Assembly (NCBI RefSeq): GCF_046054155.1
Contig: NZ_JBEQCT010000001.1
Location: forward strand, 558,001-622,000
Reading direction: 5' to 3'
Source: Celerinatantimonas yamalensis
Lineage (GTDB): Bacteria; Pseudomonadota; Gammaproteobacteria; Enterobacterales; Celerinatantimonadaceae
Length of the DNA: 64,000 bases
Within the stretch, counting starts at the first letter, position 1. Every line of letters begins with the position of its first letter. The notes beneath the pieces were generated by a model. It did no database searches and was not told the origin of the DNA. It was given only the letters and a program-made list of their open reading frames with translations. Below, piece after piece: positions 45,957 through 54,857 of this stretch. Made by a program: the position numbers and the translations under genes.

Positions 45957-46914
45957 ACGCCTCACAATTCCGTTGAATTGGTATCAATCGACCCTTGATA
46001 TGCTAGAACAGCAGATCATCGAGCAACATTTAGGTCAAACTTTACTATTCGACTATGATGAGGGCGGCGCAGCGGTAGAGATCGCAAATTGGACCGCCAC
46101 GCGTTTATTATGTCAATCGGATACAACCAATAAACCTTGTGGCTACTGCCATAGTTGTAAAATGATGAGTGCGCATAGTCACTCTGATTTCTATCTGTTG
46201 GAGCCAAGCGCAGTATCGATCGGCGTCGACCAAGTTAGGGCACTGCAAGAATGGGCCGTACAAACGCCCAGTCACGGACGGGCCAAAGTAACCGTGATAA
46301 GCCAAGTCGGTAAGCTTACAACCGCTGCGGCTAATGCTTTACTAAAAGTTTTAGAAGAGCCTAAAGCACATAGTTACTTTATCTTACTAAAGCCCCGTCA
46401 GACGGCACTGCTAGCAACGATTCTCAGCCGTTCACAACGCTTGATCATCCATGCCCCAGACCCTAACCAAGCTCTTGGTTGGTTACAACAACAATTGCCA
46501 GATACACCCAATACGTTGCAGCAGTTAGCATTACATTGGTTAAATGATGCCAATCAAGTTTGTGATTTTCTACATGCTGATGGCGCCAAGCAGATTGAGC
46601 AATTCTGTCAGGCCTTTAATACCCTTATTCAACAAGGCAATATTGAGCCGCTTCACGAGCAAATAAGCACGCATCGAGATCAGCTCCAATGGCTAGGGCA
46701 GGTCTTGATTGATTCGATGCACACAAAACTAACGACGGAACAGCTTGCTGGGCCATCGGTGGCACATTTGGATTCACTACAGTTGATGGGATGCTATCAA
46801 CAATTTGTTGATTTACAGCAGCAATTAAACACAAATGTGGCGCTTAATCTGTCACTGCAACTTTACCCTTTATTATTAAATCTGATTGAGACGGAGGAAC
46901 CCAGTGCTCATTGA
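45949..46914 (+). CDS. holB: DNA polymerase III subunit delta'
   Basis: A 321-residue clamp-loader subunit. It has the zinc-binding cluster CGYCHSCKMM with an upstream Cys (LLCQS), and the SRC-like stretch AAANALLKVLEEPKAHSYFIL. The Walker A is degenerate, as expected for delta'. Overlaps tmk and tatD. Confidence 0.93.
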   Translation: MNKRLTIPLNWYQSTLDMLEQQIIEQHLGQTLLFDYDEGGAAVEIANWTATRLLCQSDTTNKPCGYCHSCKMMSAHSHSDFYLLEPSAVSIGVDQVRALQEWAVQTPSHGRAKVTVISQVGKLTTAAANALLKVLEEPKAHSYFILLKPRQTALLATILSRSQRLIIHAPDPNQALGWLQQQLPDTPNTLQQLALHWLNDANQVCDFLHADGAKQIEQFCQAFNTLIQQGNIEPLHEQISTHRDQLQWLGQVLIDSMHTKLTTEQLAGPSVAHLDSLQLMGCYQQFVDLQQQLNTNVALNLSLQLYPLLLNLIETEEPSAH

Positions 46915-47689
46915 CTCTCATTGTCATCTTGACCGTTTAAACTATGAAACTTTACATAGTGATCCCCAGCAAGTTATTGACAAAGCCAGTGCCCAAGATG
47001 TGCAATATATGCTCGTTGTATCCATCTCATTGAATGAATATCACATCATGCGAGAAAAACTGGCTCATTTATCCAAGCTAGCTTTCTCTTGTGGTGTGCA
47101 TCCGTTGCATGTTCACGAATCTGAACTTGAACCCAACTTACTGCGCCAGCTAGCCTCTGAAGATGGCGTGATTGCGATTGGGGAAACTGGGCTTGATTAT
47201 CACTACAATCCAGCAACAAAAGATATCCAGCAACAAAGCTTTATTGAACATCTTAAAGTCAGTTCTGAGCTGAAAAAACCAGTGATTATTCATACTCGAG
47301 AGGCCAGAGATGACACATTACGCTTAATTCAAGATTTTGGTGATGCATCGGTTGGTGGGGTATTACATTGCTTTACTGAAGATTATGCGATGGCAATGGC
47401 TGCCATCGAGATGGGCTATTATATCTCCGCAAGTGGCATTATTAGCTTTAAGTCAGCCAAGAGTGTTCAAGAAGCTTTCGCCAAATTACCGCTTGACCGC
47501 CTTTTAGTTGAAACTGATTCCCCTTATTTAGCGCCAACACCTTATCGTGGCGGAGAGAATCAACCTGCTTATACCCGCCGAATCGCTGAAGTTTTAGCAC
47601 AAATTCGGCAAATTTCTTATGAAGCGGTAGCCGAAGCGACCACGGAGAATTTTCAGCGTCTTTTTGGTCAAATTGATGGATTAAAATAA
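46904..47689 (+). CDS. TatD-family metal-dependent hydrolase YcfH
   Basis: A 261-residue TIM-barrel metal-dependent hydrolase. Metal ligands are visible in LIDSHCHLDRL, AIGETGLDYHY, IIHTREARDD, HCFTED and VETDSPYLAP. It is the YcfH-type paralogue by position after holB. GTG 46904 with ACGGAGGA upstream is preferred to the upstream TTG (46886). TatD proteins are DNases or quality-control enzymes; the YcfH substrate is uncertain. Confidence 0.92.
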   Translation: MLIDSHCHLDRLNYETLHSDPQQVIDKASAQDVQYMLVVSISLNEYHIMREKLAHLSKLAFSCGVHPLHVHESELEPNLLRQLASEDGVIAIGETGLDYHYNPATKDIQQQSFIEHLKVSSELKKPVIIHTREARDDTLRLIQDFGDASVGGVLHCFTEDYAMAMAAIEMGYYISASGIISFKSAKSVQEAFAKLPLDRLLVETDSPYLAPTPYRGGENQPAYTRRIAEVLAQIRQISYEAVAEATTENFQRLFGQIDGLK

Positions 47690-47694
47690 TAGAA

Positions 47695-47729
47695 TAAAAA
47701 AAGTCCGGTGCCATCCTTGCACCGGACTT
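47695..47729 (-). terminator. Strong terminator downstream of rsmF
   Basis: AAGTCCGGTGC and GCACCGGACTT form an 11-bp stem with a seven-base loop, followed by seven T on the minus strand. It lies 135 bases beyond the rsmF stop and just after tatD, and probably terminates both. Confidence 0.88.
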
Positions 47730-47779
47730 AGGGGAAGGACCCGGTCGGGTCTTGCGCTAATCATCAATATAACTAAGTA

Positions 47780-47827
47780 TAGTCGTTGTTAATCGATTTG
47801 CTAACTCATCACGATTGATAACGACTA
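47780..47827. repeat. Imperfect 16-bp inverted repeat
   Basis: TAGTCGTTGTTAATCG at 47780-47795 and CGATTGATAACGACTA at 47812-47827 pair at 14 of 16 positions around a 16-base loop. It lies in the rsmF 3' region. It could be a mobile-element end, a 3'-UTR structure or a binding site. Confidence 0.5.
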
Positions 47828-47863
47828 CAATATGTAGCGACTATTGATAACCACTTGGAAAAG

Positions 47864-49291
47864 CTAGCTAAACTGCACTGTGTCGCGAACCAATTCTCGA
47901 GGTAGCCGGTTTTTGATCTTCCCCTTAAGCCATTTTCCAAGTCCTAAGGTCGTCTGCTGATAGCGAATCACAACTTCACCATCTCCCGCTTTAGCGTCGG
48001 GCCAAGGTAAATCACGCCCTTGCATGAAAGCTTGCGCTTGTTCGCTATCGCATTCGATAATATTATTCGTGATCTGATTAGCCCAATAACTAATGGCTTC
48101 ATGAGTCAATTTGATCTCTTTTTTAAATTGCTCAGCCACTTTAATCCCTATGCGGTCGAATCGAATATCATTCGTTAGAGCATAGAGTTGCTCTGGAAAT
48201 AGCCAAAATTCATTATCTCTTGTCATCAACCGACTATTTTGCGGTAACTTTAAGCCAAATTGAACACGAATATGTTCGGCTAGTACTTGAGCTTGCTTAT
48301 TTGTGGCGAGACTAAAGGGAAGTGCCCTTACCTTCTTGATGACAGACGGAGCCTCGAGGGTTTTAACTTTACGCAAAGCTGCGACAAAGAACCCCTCGCA
48401 GTCATAAGTCTGTGGCCATACATGTAAATACCCTTCAGGGGTTAGCGCTTGGTGCGCACCATTAAATAATTTTGCTAGTGGTAATACCTCAACCGCATCA
48501 GGAAACCGAGCTTGAAGATTGGCAATAACGTGTTGGTTTTCTAGATGATTGAGCGTGCATGTCGAATAAATCACCACACCACCTGTTTTTAATGCATGTA
48601 AGGCACTATCAAGCAGTTGTAATTGAAGCGCGGCTATCTCGTTGACATGATCAATGCTCCAGTTACTCATCGCGTGGGGATCTTTACGTAACGTTCCTTC
48701 ACCTGAACATGGCGCATCTAATAAAATGCCGTTGAAGGTTTCCGGCAACCAACGGCCAAATACATCCGCGTTATAGTTGGTCAACGCCACATTCGCTATT
48801 CCACAGCGCTGTAAGTTAGAATAAAGCCCCTTAATGCGACTTGCAGAAAATTCATTCGCAACAATCGCGCCTTGATGCGCTAATCTGGCGGCAATCTGAG
48901 TGGTTTTAGAGCCGGGAGCTGCGGCAGCATCTAAAAGTAGCGGCGCATCACAGACACGTATAAAATGAAAGAGGGCACTGACAGGGAGCATTGAGCTGGC
49001 TTCTTGAATATAAAACAATCCACCGAGATGCTCTAGGGTATTTCCTAATGGGGTCGTTTCATCTTCGCGTTCTAACCAGAAGCCTTGCTCACACCAGGGG
49101 ATTGGAGTTAGCATCCATCCTTGATTAGTCATACGAGTGACAAACTCAGTGACCGTTATTTTTAGGGTGTTAACACGGACACTGCGACGCAGCGGTTGAT
49201 CGCAATAATGTAGGAACTGTTCAAAACAGCGCTCATCAACGACAGTTTCACCAATAAGTTGAATGAAATCTTGAGGAAGGGAAGCGGACAC
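47864..49291 (-). CDS. rsmF: 16S rRNA (cytosine(1407)-C5)-methyltransferase RsmF
   Basis: A 475-residue SAM-dependent methyltransferase (E. coli 479). SAM motifs: LDAAAAPGSKTTQIAARL and ILLDAPCSGEGTLRKDPHA with the catalytic TC pair in YSTCTLNHLEN. The C-terminal PUA-like part ends GKWLKGKIKNRLPRELVRD. Starts at GTG. Divergent from yebG. Confidence 0.94.
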   Translation of the reverse strand: MSASLPQDFIQLIGETVVDERCFEQFLHYCDQPLRRSVRVNTLKITVTEFVTRMTNQGWMLTPIPWCEQGFWLEREDETTPLGNTLEHLGGLFYIQEASSMLPVSALFHFIRVCDAPLLLDAAAAPGSKTTQIAARLAHQGAIVANEFSASRIKGLYSNLQRCGIANVALTNYNADVFGRWLPETFNGILLDAPCSGEGTLRKDPHAMSNWSIDHVNEIAALQLQLLDSALHALKTGGVVIYSTCTLNHLENQHVIANLQARFPDAVEVLPLAKLFNGAHQALTPEGYLHVWPQTYDCEGFFVAALRKVKTLEAPSVIKKVRALPFSLATNKQAQVLAEHIRVQFGLKLPQNSRLMTRDNEFWLFPEQLYALTNDIRFDRIGIKVAEQFKKEIKLTHEAISYWANQITNNIIECDSEQAQAFMQGRDLPWPDAKAGDGEVVIRYQQTTLGLGKWLKGKIKNRLPRELVRDTVQFS

Positions 49292-49412
49292 AACATTAGC
49301 CTAGTTTAGTTATAGTGGTGGATATTTTACCGAACTTCGATAAAACTAGTACCGATAAATCACCCAGCTTTGGCATTTCATGGTTATTCTTAGCTTTTTA
49401 GCTGAAAATAAG

Positions 49413-49418
49413 TATAAT
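49413..49418 (+). promoter_or_regulatory. -10 element of yebG
   Basis: A perfect TATAAT. A weak TTAGCT lies 17 bases upstream. The start site would be near 49425, within the LexA box. Confidence 0.7.
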
Positions 49419-49422
49419 TACA

Positions 49423-49443
49423 TACCTGTACATAAATACAGTA
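49423..49443 (+). promoter_or_regulatory. LexA (SOS) box of yebG
   Basis: The core CTGTACATAAATACAG matches CTGT-N8-ACAG exactly and is flanked by TA on the left and TA on the right, as in the enterobacterial consensus. It overlaps the predicted start site and lies 14 bases before the GTG, so LexA binding would block transcription. Confidence 0.92.
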
Positions 49444-49456
49444 TTTGGAGTTTTCC

Positions 49457-49723
49457 GTGGCAGTTATTGTCAAATATGTAGTTGAACGAAATGGTATTGA
49501 AAAGATGACTTTTACCTCTAAGAAAGAGGCGGATGCATACGATAAAATGCTCGATGTGGCCGACCAGTTCTCATTATTTTTAAAACAGGCCGATGTGAAA
49601 TTAGATGATGCACAGGCCGATGAACTCGGTTTTTATGTTGCTACTAATCGGCATTGTGTCAACCAATTATTAAAAGGACAAGCTTTTGAGGAGGCTATGT
49701 TAGAGGGAGAAAAAAATGACTGA
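49457..49723 (+). CDS. yebG: SOS-inducible protein YebG
   Basis: An 88-residue SOS protein with VKYVVERNGIEKMTFTSKKEADAYDKMLDVAD, near-identical to the E. coli core. Its role in DNA damage is not known in detail. GTG 49457 (MAVIVKYVV) is supported by homologues and by TTGGAG. It overlaps msrC by eight bases, so msrC may also be damage-inducible. Confidence 0.94.
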   Translation: MAVIVKYVVERNGIEKMTFTSKKEADAYDKMLDVADQFSLFLKQADVKLDDAQADELGFYVATNRHCVNQLLKGQAFEEAMLEGEKND

Positions 49724-50189
49724 CAAGGTTAAATTCTATACACGATTAACCCAACAAATCACAGCTTTATCAGGACCTGATATTCATTGGTTGTCCACAT
49801 TAGCCAATACGACAGCATTGCTTTGGCTTGAACTTGAAGACATCAATTGGGTTGGATTTTATTTAGCAAAAAATGACCAGCTTATATTGGGACCTTTTCA
49901 AGGTAACCCCGCCTGTACTCATATTGCAATCGGGCAGGGCGTTTGTGGCAGCGCCTTTGCAGAAAAAACTATTTTTCGTGTCAGTGATGTCCATCAATTC
50001 CCTGGCCATATAGCTTGTGATGCAGCTAGTCAGTCTGAAATTGTCCTTCCTTTATATACTGGATCGCAATTAATTGGCGTTTTAGATATTGACAGTCCTT
50101 CTATAAACCGTTTTGATGGACAGGATGAGGCAGGTTTAGCAGAATTATTGGTTCAATTGTCCGATCATCTATCCGAGATTGAATTTTAA
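49716..50189 (+). CDS. msrC: Free methionine-(R)-sulfoxide reductase
   Basis: A 157-residue single GAF-domain enzyme (YebR). The redox cysteines are in GQGVCGSAF and HIACDAASQSEIVLPL; WVGFYLAKNDQLILGPFQGNPAC is also conserved and adds a third Cys. Reduces free methionine-R-sulfoxide using thioredoxin. Confidence 0.94.
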   Translation: MTDKVKFYTRLTQQITALSGPDIHWLSTLANTTALLWLELEDINWVGFYLAKNDQLILGPFQGNPACTHIAIGQGVCGSAFAEKTIFRVSDVHQFPGHIACDAASQSEIVLPLYTGSQLIGVLDIDSPSINRFDGQDEAGLAELLVQLSDHLSEIEF

Positions 50190-50269
50190 TAGCTTTTCCA
50201 AACTTGACCACTATAATAACCGAAGCACAGATCGGCCTGTGTAAATAGTTGTGTAATTTAAGGTTGTTC

Positions 50270-50878
50270 ATGGAAACCGTTGAGAAACTTAAGAATAGTA
50301 AAGAAGTCATCGCCTATTTGGCAGAACAGTTCCCACAGTGTTTTTCACTGAAAGGGGAAGCTAAGCCACTGAAAATTGGTATTTTTCAGGACTTAACCAA
50401 ACGACTTACAGATGATCCTAGAGTCAGCAATACACTGTTACGTAGTGCATTGCGCCAATACACCTCAAGTTGGCGCTATCTACATAGTGTTAAAATTGGT
50501 GTCAACCGCGTTGGTCTTAACGGCGAAGCGGCTGAAATTGTTGAGCAAGAACATGCAGAGCATGCCCAGCAAAAACTCAAGGAAAGTAAAGAAAAAGTCT
50601 TTGGTGCCAAAAATCAAGTTAAGCGTGACGATGTGAAGTCCAGCAAAAACTCGGATAAACCGATACCTGCTCGACGTCCTCGAAAGGAAAATACCTCTCG
50701 TCCTGCCAAAGTTAAAGCTCTTCCTAGTAGTGAACTTCAAACCGGTAAACAGATCCGTGTTCTCGTAGGTAAAGTACCAATGCCAGGAGTCATTACTGAA
50801 ATCGTAAAAAATGAGATTTCAGTGCAACTCACCTCTGGAATGCAAGTGAAAGTTAAAAAAGAGCATATTGTTGCTTAA
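50270..50878 (+). CDS. proQ: RNA chaperone ProQ
   Basis: A 202-residue protein with an N-terminal FinO-like RNA-binding domain (about 8-120): SKEVIAYLAEQFPQCFS, PLKIGIFQDL, LRSALRQYTSSWRYL. A basic linker (about 115-155) and a C-terminal Tudor-like domain (PMPGVITEIVKNEISVQLTSGMQVKVKKEHIVA) follow. Global sRNA/mRNA binder. ATG 50270 (METVEKL) matches homologues; earlier in-frame starts are rejected. It lies 22 bases before prc, a conserved pair. Confidence 0.95.
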   Translation: METVEKLKNSKEVIAYLAEQFPQCFSLKGEAKPLKIGIFQDLTKRLTDDPRVSNTLLRSALRQYTSSWRYLHSVKIGVNRVGLNGEAAEIVEQEHAEHAQQKLKESKEKVFGAKNQVKRDDVKSSKNSDKPIPARRPRKENTSRPAKVKALPSSELQTGKQIRVLVGKVPMPGVITEIVKNEISVQLTSGMQVKVKKEHIVA

Positions 50879-50900
50879 ACGAAGCAAGAGGCGTTAGTTT

Positions 50901-52922
50901 ATGATATCCATTCGCCCGCTGTTCGTAGCGCTGACACTTTCATTAAGTGTAGCTACGACTGTGTCGGCTAGTCCGATTCCAATTAAAGAATCGGCATTGC
51001 CCCAGCTAAGCCAAGAAAGTCAGCACGCTACAGAAGCTAAGCGAATTGCTGCAATTTATACGCGTTCTCATTATGTTGATGTAGTCTTAAATAACGCTTT
51101 GTCAGAAAAGATCTTTAAGCGTTATTTAGACCAACTTGATTATCATCATAATTTGTTCTTGCAGTCTGATATTGAAATGTTATCGCCTTACCGAACTCAG
51201 CTCGATGATGATCTAGCTAGTGGCCAACTGTCACCTTTTTATAAGATATTCAATTTAAGTTTAGAACGACGCTATCAGCAACTAGCTTATTCGTTGAAGC
51301 TTTTGAATAAAGATAAACCCATGGCGTTTACAAGCCAAGAGCGTTATCAGTTCGATCGTAGCAAAGCGAATTATCCTAAGGATAGTATTGCGCAGCATCT
51401 CTTATGGAAACATAAAGTAATGTATGATGCGTTGAACTTGAAACTTTCTGGTAAAAGATGGCCTGAAATTGTTGATCTGCTGAGTAAACGGTATAGTTAT
51501 GCGATGAAACGTCTGACTCAAACAGAAAGTGAAGATGTATTTCAGACCGCAATGAATGCTTTTTCTCGTTCAATCGATCCCCATACCAGTTATCTTTCAC
51601 CTCGCTCCTCTGAGCGATTTGAAACAGAGATGAGTTTGTCGTTGCAGGGGATCGGTGCAGTTTTGCAAACTAAAGACGAATATACGACGATTCGTAGCCT
51701 GATTCCTGGAGGCCCAGCAGCGAAGAGTGGCTTATTAAAAGCTGGTGATCGGATTGTTGGCGTTGCGCAAAAAGATAAATCGATGGTCGATGTAATAGGT
51801 TGGCGTATCGATGACGTCGTCGATTTGATCAAGGGAGAAAAAGGTACACCTGTTTATTTACAGATTTTACCGGTTGGAAGTAAAGCTGGGGATAAAACTA
51901 AGACCATTCAGCTCATTCGCAATGTTGTTCGCTTAGAAGATAGAGCAGCAAGCGGCAAGATTATAAAAGTGAAAGGGTATTCAATTGGTGTTTTAACTCT
52001 CCCAAGCTTTTATGTAGGTTTAAGTAGAGACTCAGCTAAGGTCATCAAAACGTTAGAGAAAAGCCACATTGACGGCTTAGTGGTCGATCTACGTGAAAAC
52101 GGTGGTGGTGCACTAACCGAGGCCATAGGAATGACAGGTTTATTCATTCCGAAAGGTCCTGTTGTACAAGTTCGGGATCAAGCCGGGCGCATCAGTGTCA
52201 ACCAAGATACTAGTGGAACAACCGTTTATAACGGCCCAATGACGGTACTTGTTGATCAATATAGCGCTTCCGCCTCTGAGATTTTTGCTGCTGCAATGCA
52301 AGATTATGGCCGAGCGTTGATTGTTGGGGTGCAAACATATGGTAAAGGTACGGTGCAACAAAACCGAGGGTTAGGTCGTATCTACGATACCTTCGAAAAA
52401 CCGATGGGTCACGTGCAATATACTATTGCTAAATTTTATCGCATTAATGGTGGTAGCACCCAACGTAGAGGTGTCTTGCCGGATATTCTCTTCCCATCAG
52501 CACTGCCACATTCAGAAACCGGTGAGTCTAGCAATGAAAATGCACTTCCTTGGGATCGGATCCAACCAGCGCAATATCATAAATTAGGTAGTTTCACTAA
52601 ACTTCTGCCAATACTAAAAGCTGACTATCGCAAACGTATCAAAGACGATCCTGAATTTCAGTATGTCGTCAAAGATATAACTCAGTACAAGGCGCTAAAA
52701 GATAAAAACAGTATCAGTTTAAATTATGTGACTCGAGAGAAAAAACGTAATGCACTTGATGCCAAAGATCTAATGCGGCTTAATGCTCAGCTTAAACGGG
52801 CAGGGATGAAACCTGTTAAGGCTATAGCTGATGCGCCGAAAAACTTTAAGGCGCCTGATGCTTATCTTGATGAAGCAGCAAGTATTACCGAAGATTTGGC
52901 AAAACACGAGAAGTCTTCGTAA
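50901..52922 (+). CDS. prc: Tail-specific (C-terminal processing) protease Prc
   Basis: A 673-residue periplasmic Ser/Lys protease. The signal peptide is cleaved after VSA (about residue 24). The PDZ domain lies about 240-330 (GIGAVLQTKDEYTTIRSLIPGGPAAKSG). The catalytic Ser is in DQYSASASEIFAAAMQDYGRA near residue 450, and the Lys in VQTYGKGTVQQ 25 residues on. It trims FtsI and regulates MepS through NlpI in E. coli. Ends in a strong terminator. Confidence 0.96.
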   Translation: MISIRPLFVALTLSLSVATTVSASPIPIKESALPQLSQESQHATEAKRIAAIYTRSHYVDVVLNNALSEKIFKRYLDQLDYHHNLFLQSDIEMLSPYRTQLDDDLASGQLSPFYKIFNLSLERRYQQLAYSLKLLNKDKPMAFTSQERYQFDRSKANYPKDSIAQHLLWKHKVMYDALNLKLSGKRWPEIVDLLSKRYSYAMKRLTQTESEDVFQTAMNAFSRSIDPHTSYLSPRSSERFETEMSLSLQGIGAVLQTKDEYTTIRSLIPGGPAAKSGLLKAGDRIVGVAQKDKSMVDVIGWRIDDVVDLIKGEKGTPVYLQILPVGSKAGDKTKTIQLIRNVVRLEDRAASGKIIKVKGYSIGVLTLPSFYVGLSRDSAKVIKTLEKSHIDGLVVDLRENGGGALTEAIGMTGLFIPKGPVVQVRDQAGRISVNQDTSGTTVYNGPMTVLVDQYSASASEIFAAAMQDYGRALIVGVQTYGKGTVQQNRGLGRIYDTFEKPMGHVQYTIAKFYRINGGSTQRRGVLPDILFPSALPHSETGESSNENALPWDRIQPAQYHKLGSFTKLLPILKADYRKRIKDDPEFQYVVKDITQYKALKDKNSISLNYVTREKKRNALDAKDLMRLNAQLKRAGMKPVKAIADAPKNFKAPDAYLDEAASITEDLAKHEKSS

Positions 52923-52951
52923 GATACCATAGCTATACTTTTTTAATTTTC

Positions 52952-52981
52952 AAAGCCACTTTCAGTAAAGTGGCTTTTTTA
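52952..52981 (+). terminator. Terminator between convergent prc and the recombinase
   Basis: AAAGCCACTTT and AAAGTGGCTTT with a short CAGT loop and a T-run on the plus strand; the stem also has an A/T flank suiting the minus strand. Confidence 0.88.
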
Positions 52982-52983
52982 TT

Positions 52984-53937
52984 TCAAAAAATAATTCGCT
53001 GACTCGCTCGCACCAATCGGCCATCACCGCGGTGATCGTAACGCTGTGTGGTGCTAATACTCGCATGTCCCATGGCATCTTTGACGGTGACAATATCCTC
53101 TCCATTTTCTAACATCATCGATGCAAAGGTACGACGTAGATCATGGGGCGCGAATGGTGGGATTCCAGCTTCTTGCTGCCTAGTTTGTAAAATATGATAA
53201 ATAGCTTGGTCACTAAGTCTATTCATGGTTACATCATCAAAACGGCGGATCCGAGTAAAAAGTGGACCACTATACTCGCCGCGAATATCTTCAATCCAAG
53301 TACATAAACGAAGCCAGCTGCTATCTGGCATAAAAGAGCGTCGTTGTTTATTACCTTTCCCCATAACGATTAATATCTTACGTGCCACTTCAATATCTTC
53401 GTAATTTAAAGCAACTAATTCTGCTCGCCTTAATCCGCAACCCAATAAGATAGCCAGTATTGCCGCATCCCGAATACCTTTTGCTGAATGATCATTCGCA
53501 AGCAACTTGAATAACTGTTGTACCTCAAAGGTAGATAGTGATCGACCACGACTAATCCGTGTTCCTTTTACTGACTTGACTTGGCGAATATGCTGAAAAG
53601 ATTCTGTATCAATCAACTTCATAGTCCATGCCTCAAGCATAACCCCTTTCATCCCAGCCAAGTAGGTATTCACTGTTGCAGGACTTCTACCTTCACTTAA
53701 CAATTTTTCCAAAATAGCTTGAATATGTTGTCGTCGTAATGATGACCAAGGGCAATCAAGTAGTGTGTTGTAACCAAGTATTTTAGCCACTATGGTTAAA
53801 AATGATTTCATTGTTTGTCGACTTCTCTTCGACTGCAATGAAATCAGGTAGCCAACTGCTGGACTTTGCTTGTTATCACTTAGTAGATTGGAGTTAGATC
53901 GTAAAGTAGAGTGAACAGGTGATGTGATTTTTGACAC
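52984..53937 (-). CDS. Solitary tyrosine recombinase/integrase
   Basis: A 317-residue tyrosine recombinase. The N-terminal core-binding domain (about 25-115) contains LISLQSKRSRQTMKSFLTI and SPATVNTYLAGMKGVMLEAW. The catalytic residues are complete: Arg in LGCGLRRAEL, Lys in MGKGNKQRR, His and Arg in PHDLRRTFAS, His in GHASISTTQRY and the nucleophile Tyr in that segment. It is not XerC or XerD. GTG start with GGAG. There is no excisionase, cargo or tRNA beside it, so it is probably a stranded or stand-alone integrase. E. coli has htpX at the prc flank. Confidence 0.85.
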   Translation of the reverse strand: MSKITSPVHSTLRSNSNLLSDNKQSPAVGYLISLQSKRSRQTMKSFLTIVAKILGYNTLLDCPWSSLRRQHIQAILEKLLSEGRSPATVNTYLAGMKGVMLEAWTMKLIDTESFQHIRQVKSVKGTRISRGRSLSTFEVQQLFKLLANDHSAKGIRDAAILAILLGCGLRRAELVALNYEDIEVARKILIVMGKGNKQRRSFMPDSSWLRLCTWIEDIRGEYSGPLFTRIRRFDDVTMNRLSDQAIYHILQTRQQEAGIPPFAPHDLRRTFASMMLENGEDIVTVKDAMGHASISTTQRYDHRGDGRLVRASQRIIF

Positions 53938-54274
53938 GACAACTCCAATAAAGATAACAGAAAGTTATAAACGAAAAAGCTACTTTTTCAAAGATACATT
54001 TTAATAAGTAGAAGAGATAAAAACAATGGATAATAAAAATATTATATAAATCATATAATTATCTAATAATAATTGTTCTGTTTGCCAGTATTCAAAATAG
54101 GTAGTCATTTTGTTATCTAATCACTAAAAGGCCAAATAATGGAAAAATGATACAGTTTCATACGAGTGAAAGATGGGGAAATATGATTTAACCTAACTCA
54201 GAATCCAAGCTATAGAATAGGTGATTAAACAGATCATTCTCTAATTTAGTAACAGTGAAGCTCGATTCCAAAAA

Positions 54275-54373
54275 CGATTGGCCCCTATCAGAGAATACAA
54301 TATGGAGTTGAGCATCAGCCAAAACAATAATCGTCACGATAATGCTATAGCTGAAAGTTTGTTCTATTGTTGA
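54275..54373 (+). pseudogene. IS3-family transposase (OrfB) fragment
   Basis: One plus-strand frame reads RLAPIREYNMELSISQNNN followed by RHDNAIAESLFYC and a stop. The order S-x-S, an N, D-N-A-x-A-E-S-x-F matches the conserved IS3 integrase motif (SMSRRGNCxDNAVAESFF) that holds the catalytic Glu of the DDE triad. Both flanks are destroyed. No inverted repeats or target duplication could be seen. Confidence 0.55.
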
Positions 54374-54810
54374 ACATGATAATCGTAAATTCACATATAC
54401 CGTAATGGCATTTATTATTATTTTACAATTAAAAGCGAGATTATAGAGTGAATGGAGAACTTTCTAGAAAGGCACGAAAAACTCTCGTGAACAAGTAAAT
54501 CAGGGCAAAGGAATAGTGACGGCTGCATCACCGGAGTAATGGTCATTCCAGAGAATTAGCGATAGGGTGATAGTGATTAAATTTCTAGTACAATAGTTAT
54601 AGGCTTATGGTCGATAAATATTGCCAAAATAGTTATGAATGAATCGCTATTTGTTTAAATATGAAAATACTAAATCTGGATATTTTATAAGACTGTTTCA
54701 ACAACTGTTAATAGTTCATGATCTAATGAATGAAATTTTTGATATGAAATTCTGAATGGCTTAACTTGATTCAATTAAAAGGCTATAAATAATAGTTAAC
54801 AACATTGTAA

Positions 54811-54837
54811 AAAGGCCACTTATATGAAGTGGCCTTT
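54811..54837 (-). terminator. Terminator of aroP
   Basis: AAAGGCCACT and AGTGGCCTTT with a seven-base loop and T-run on the minus strand, 20 bases after the aroP stop. Confidence 0.87.
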
Positions 54838-54857
54838 CTGATAAATATACTTAACTA

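Larger units (their letters stand above)
53938..54857. other. Intergenic decayed region between recombinase and aroP
   Basis: 920 AT-rich bases without an intact gene. Contains an IS3-type transposase fragment (54275-54373) and the aroP terminator. The remainder shows no recognisable reading frame; the region looks like eroded mobile DNA left beside the recombinase. Confidence 0.5.

Noticed and set aside
54188..54394. Minus-strand 68-residue frame with SDRG, resembling a transposase
   Set aside because: The opposite strand gives a longer match to the IS3 catalytic segment; the minus frame lacks the rest of the motif order and a ribosome site.
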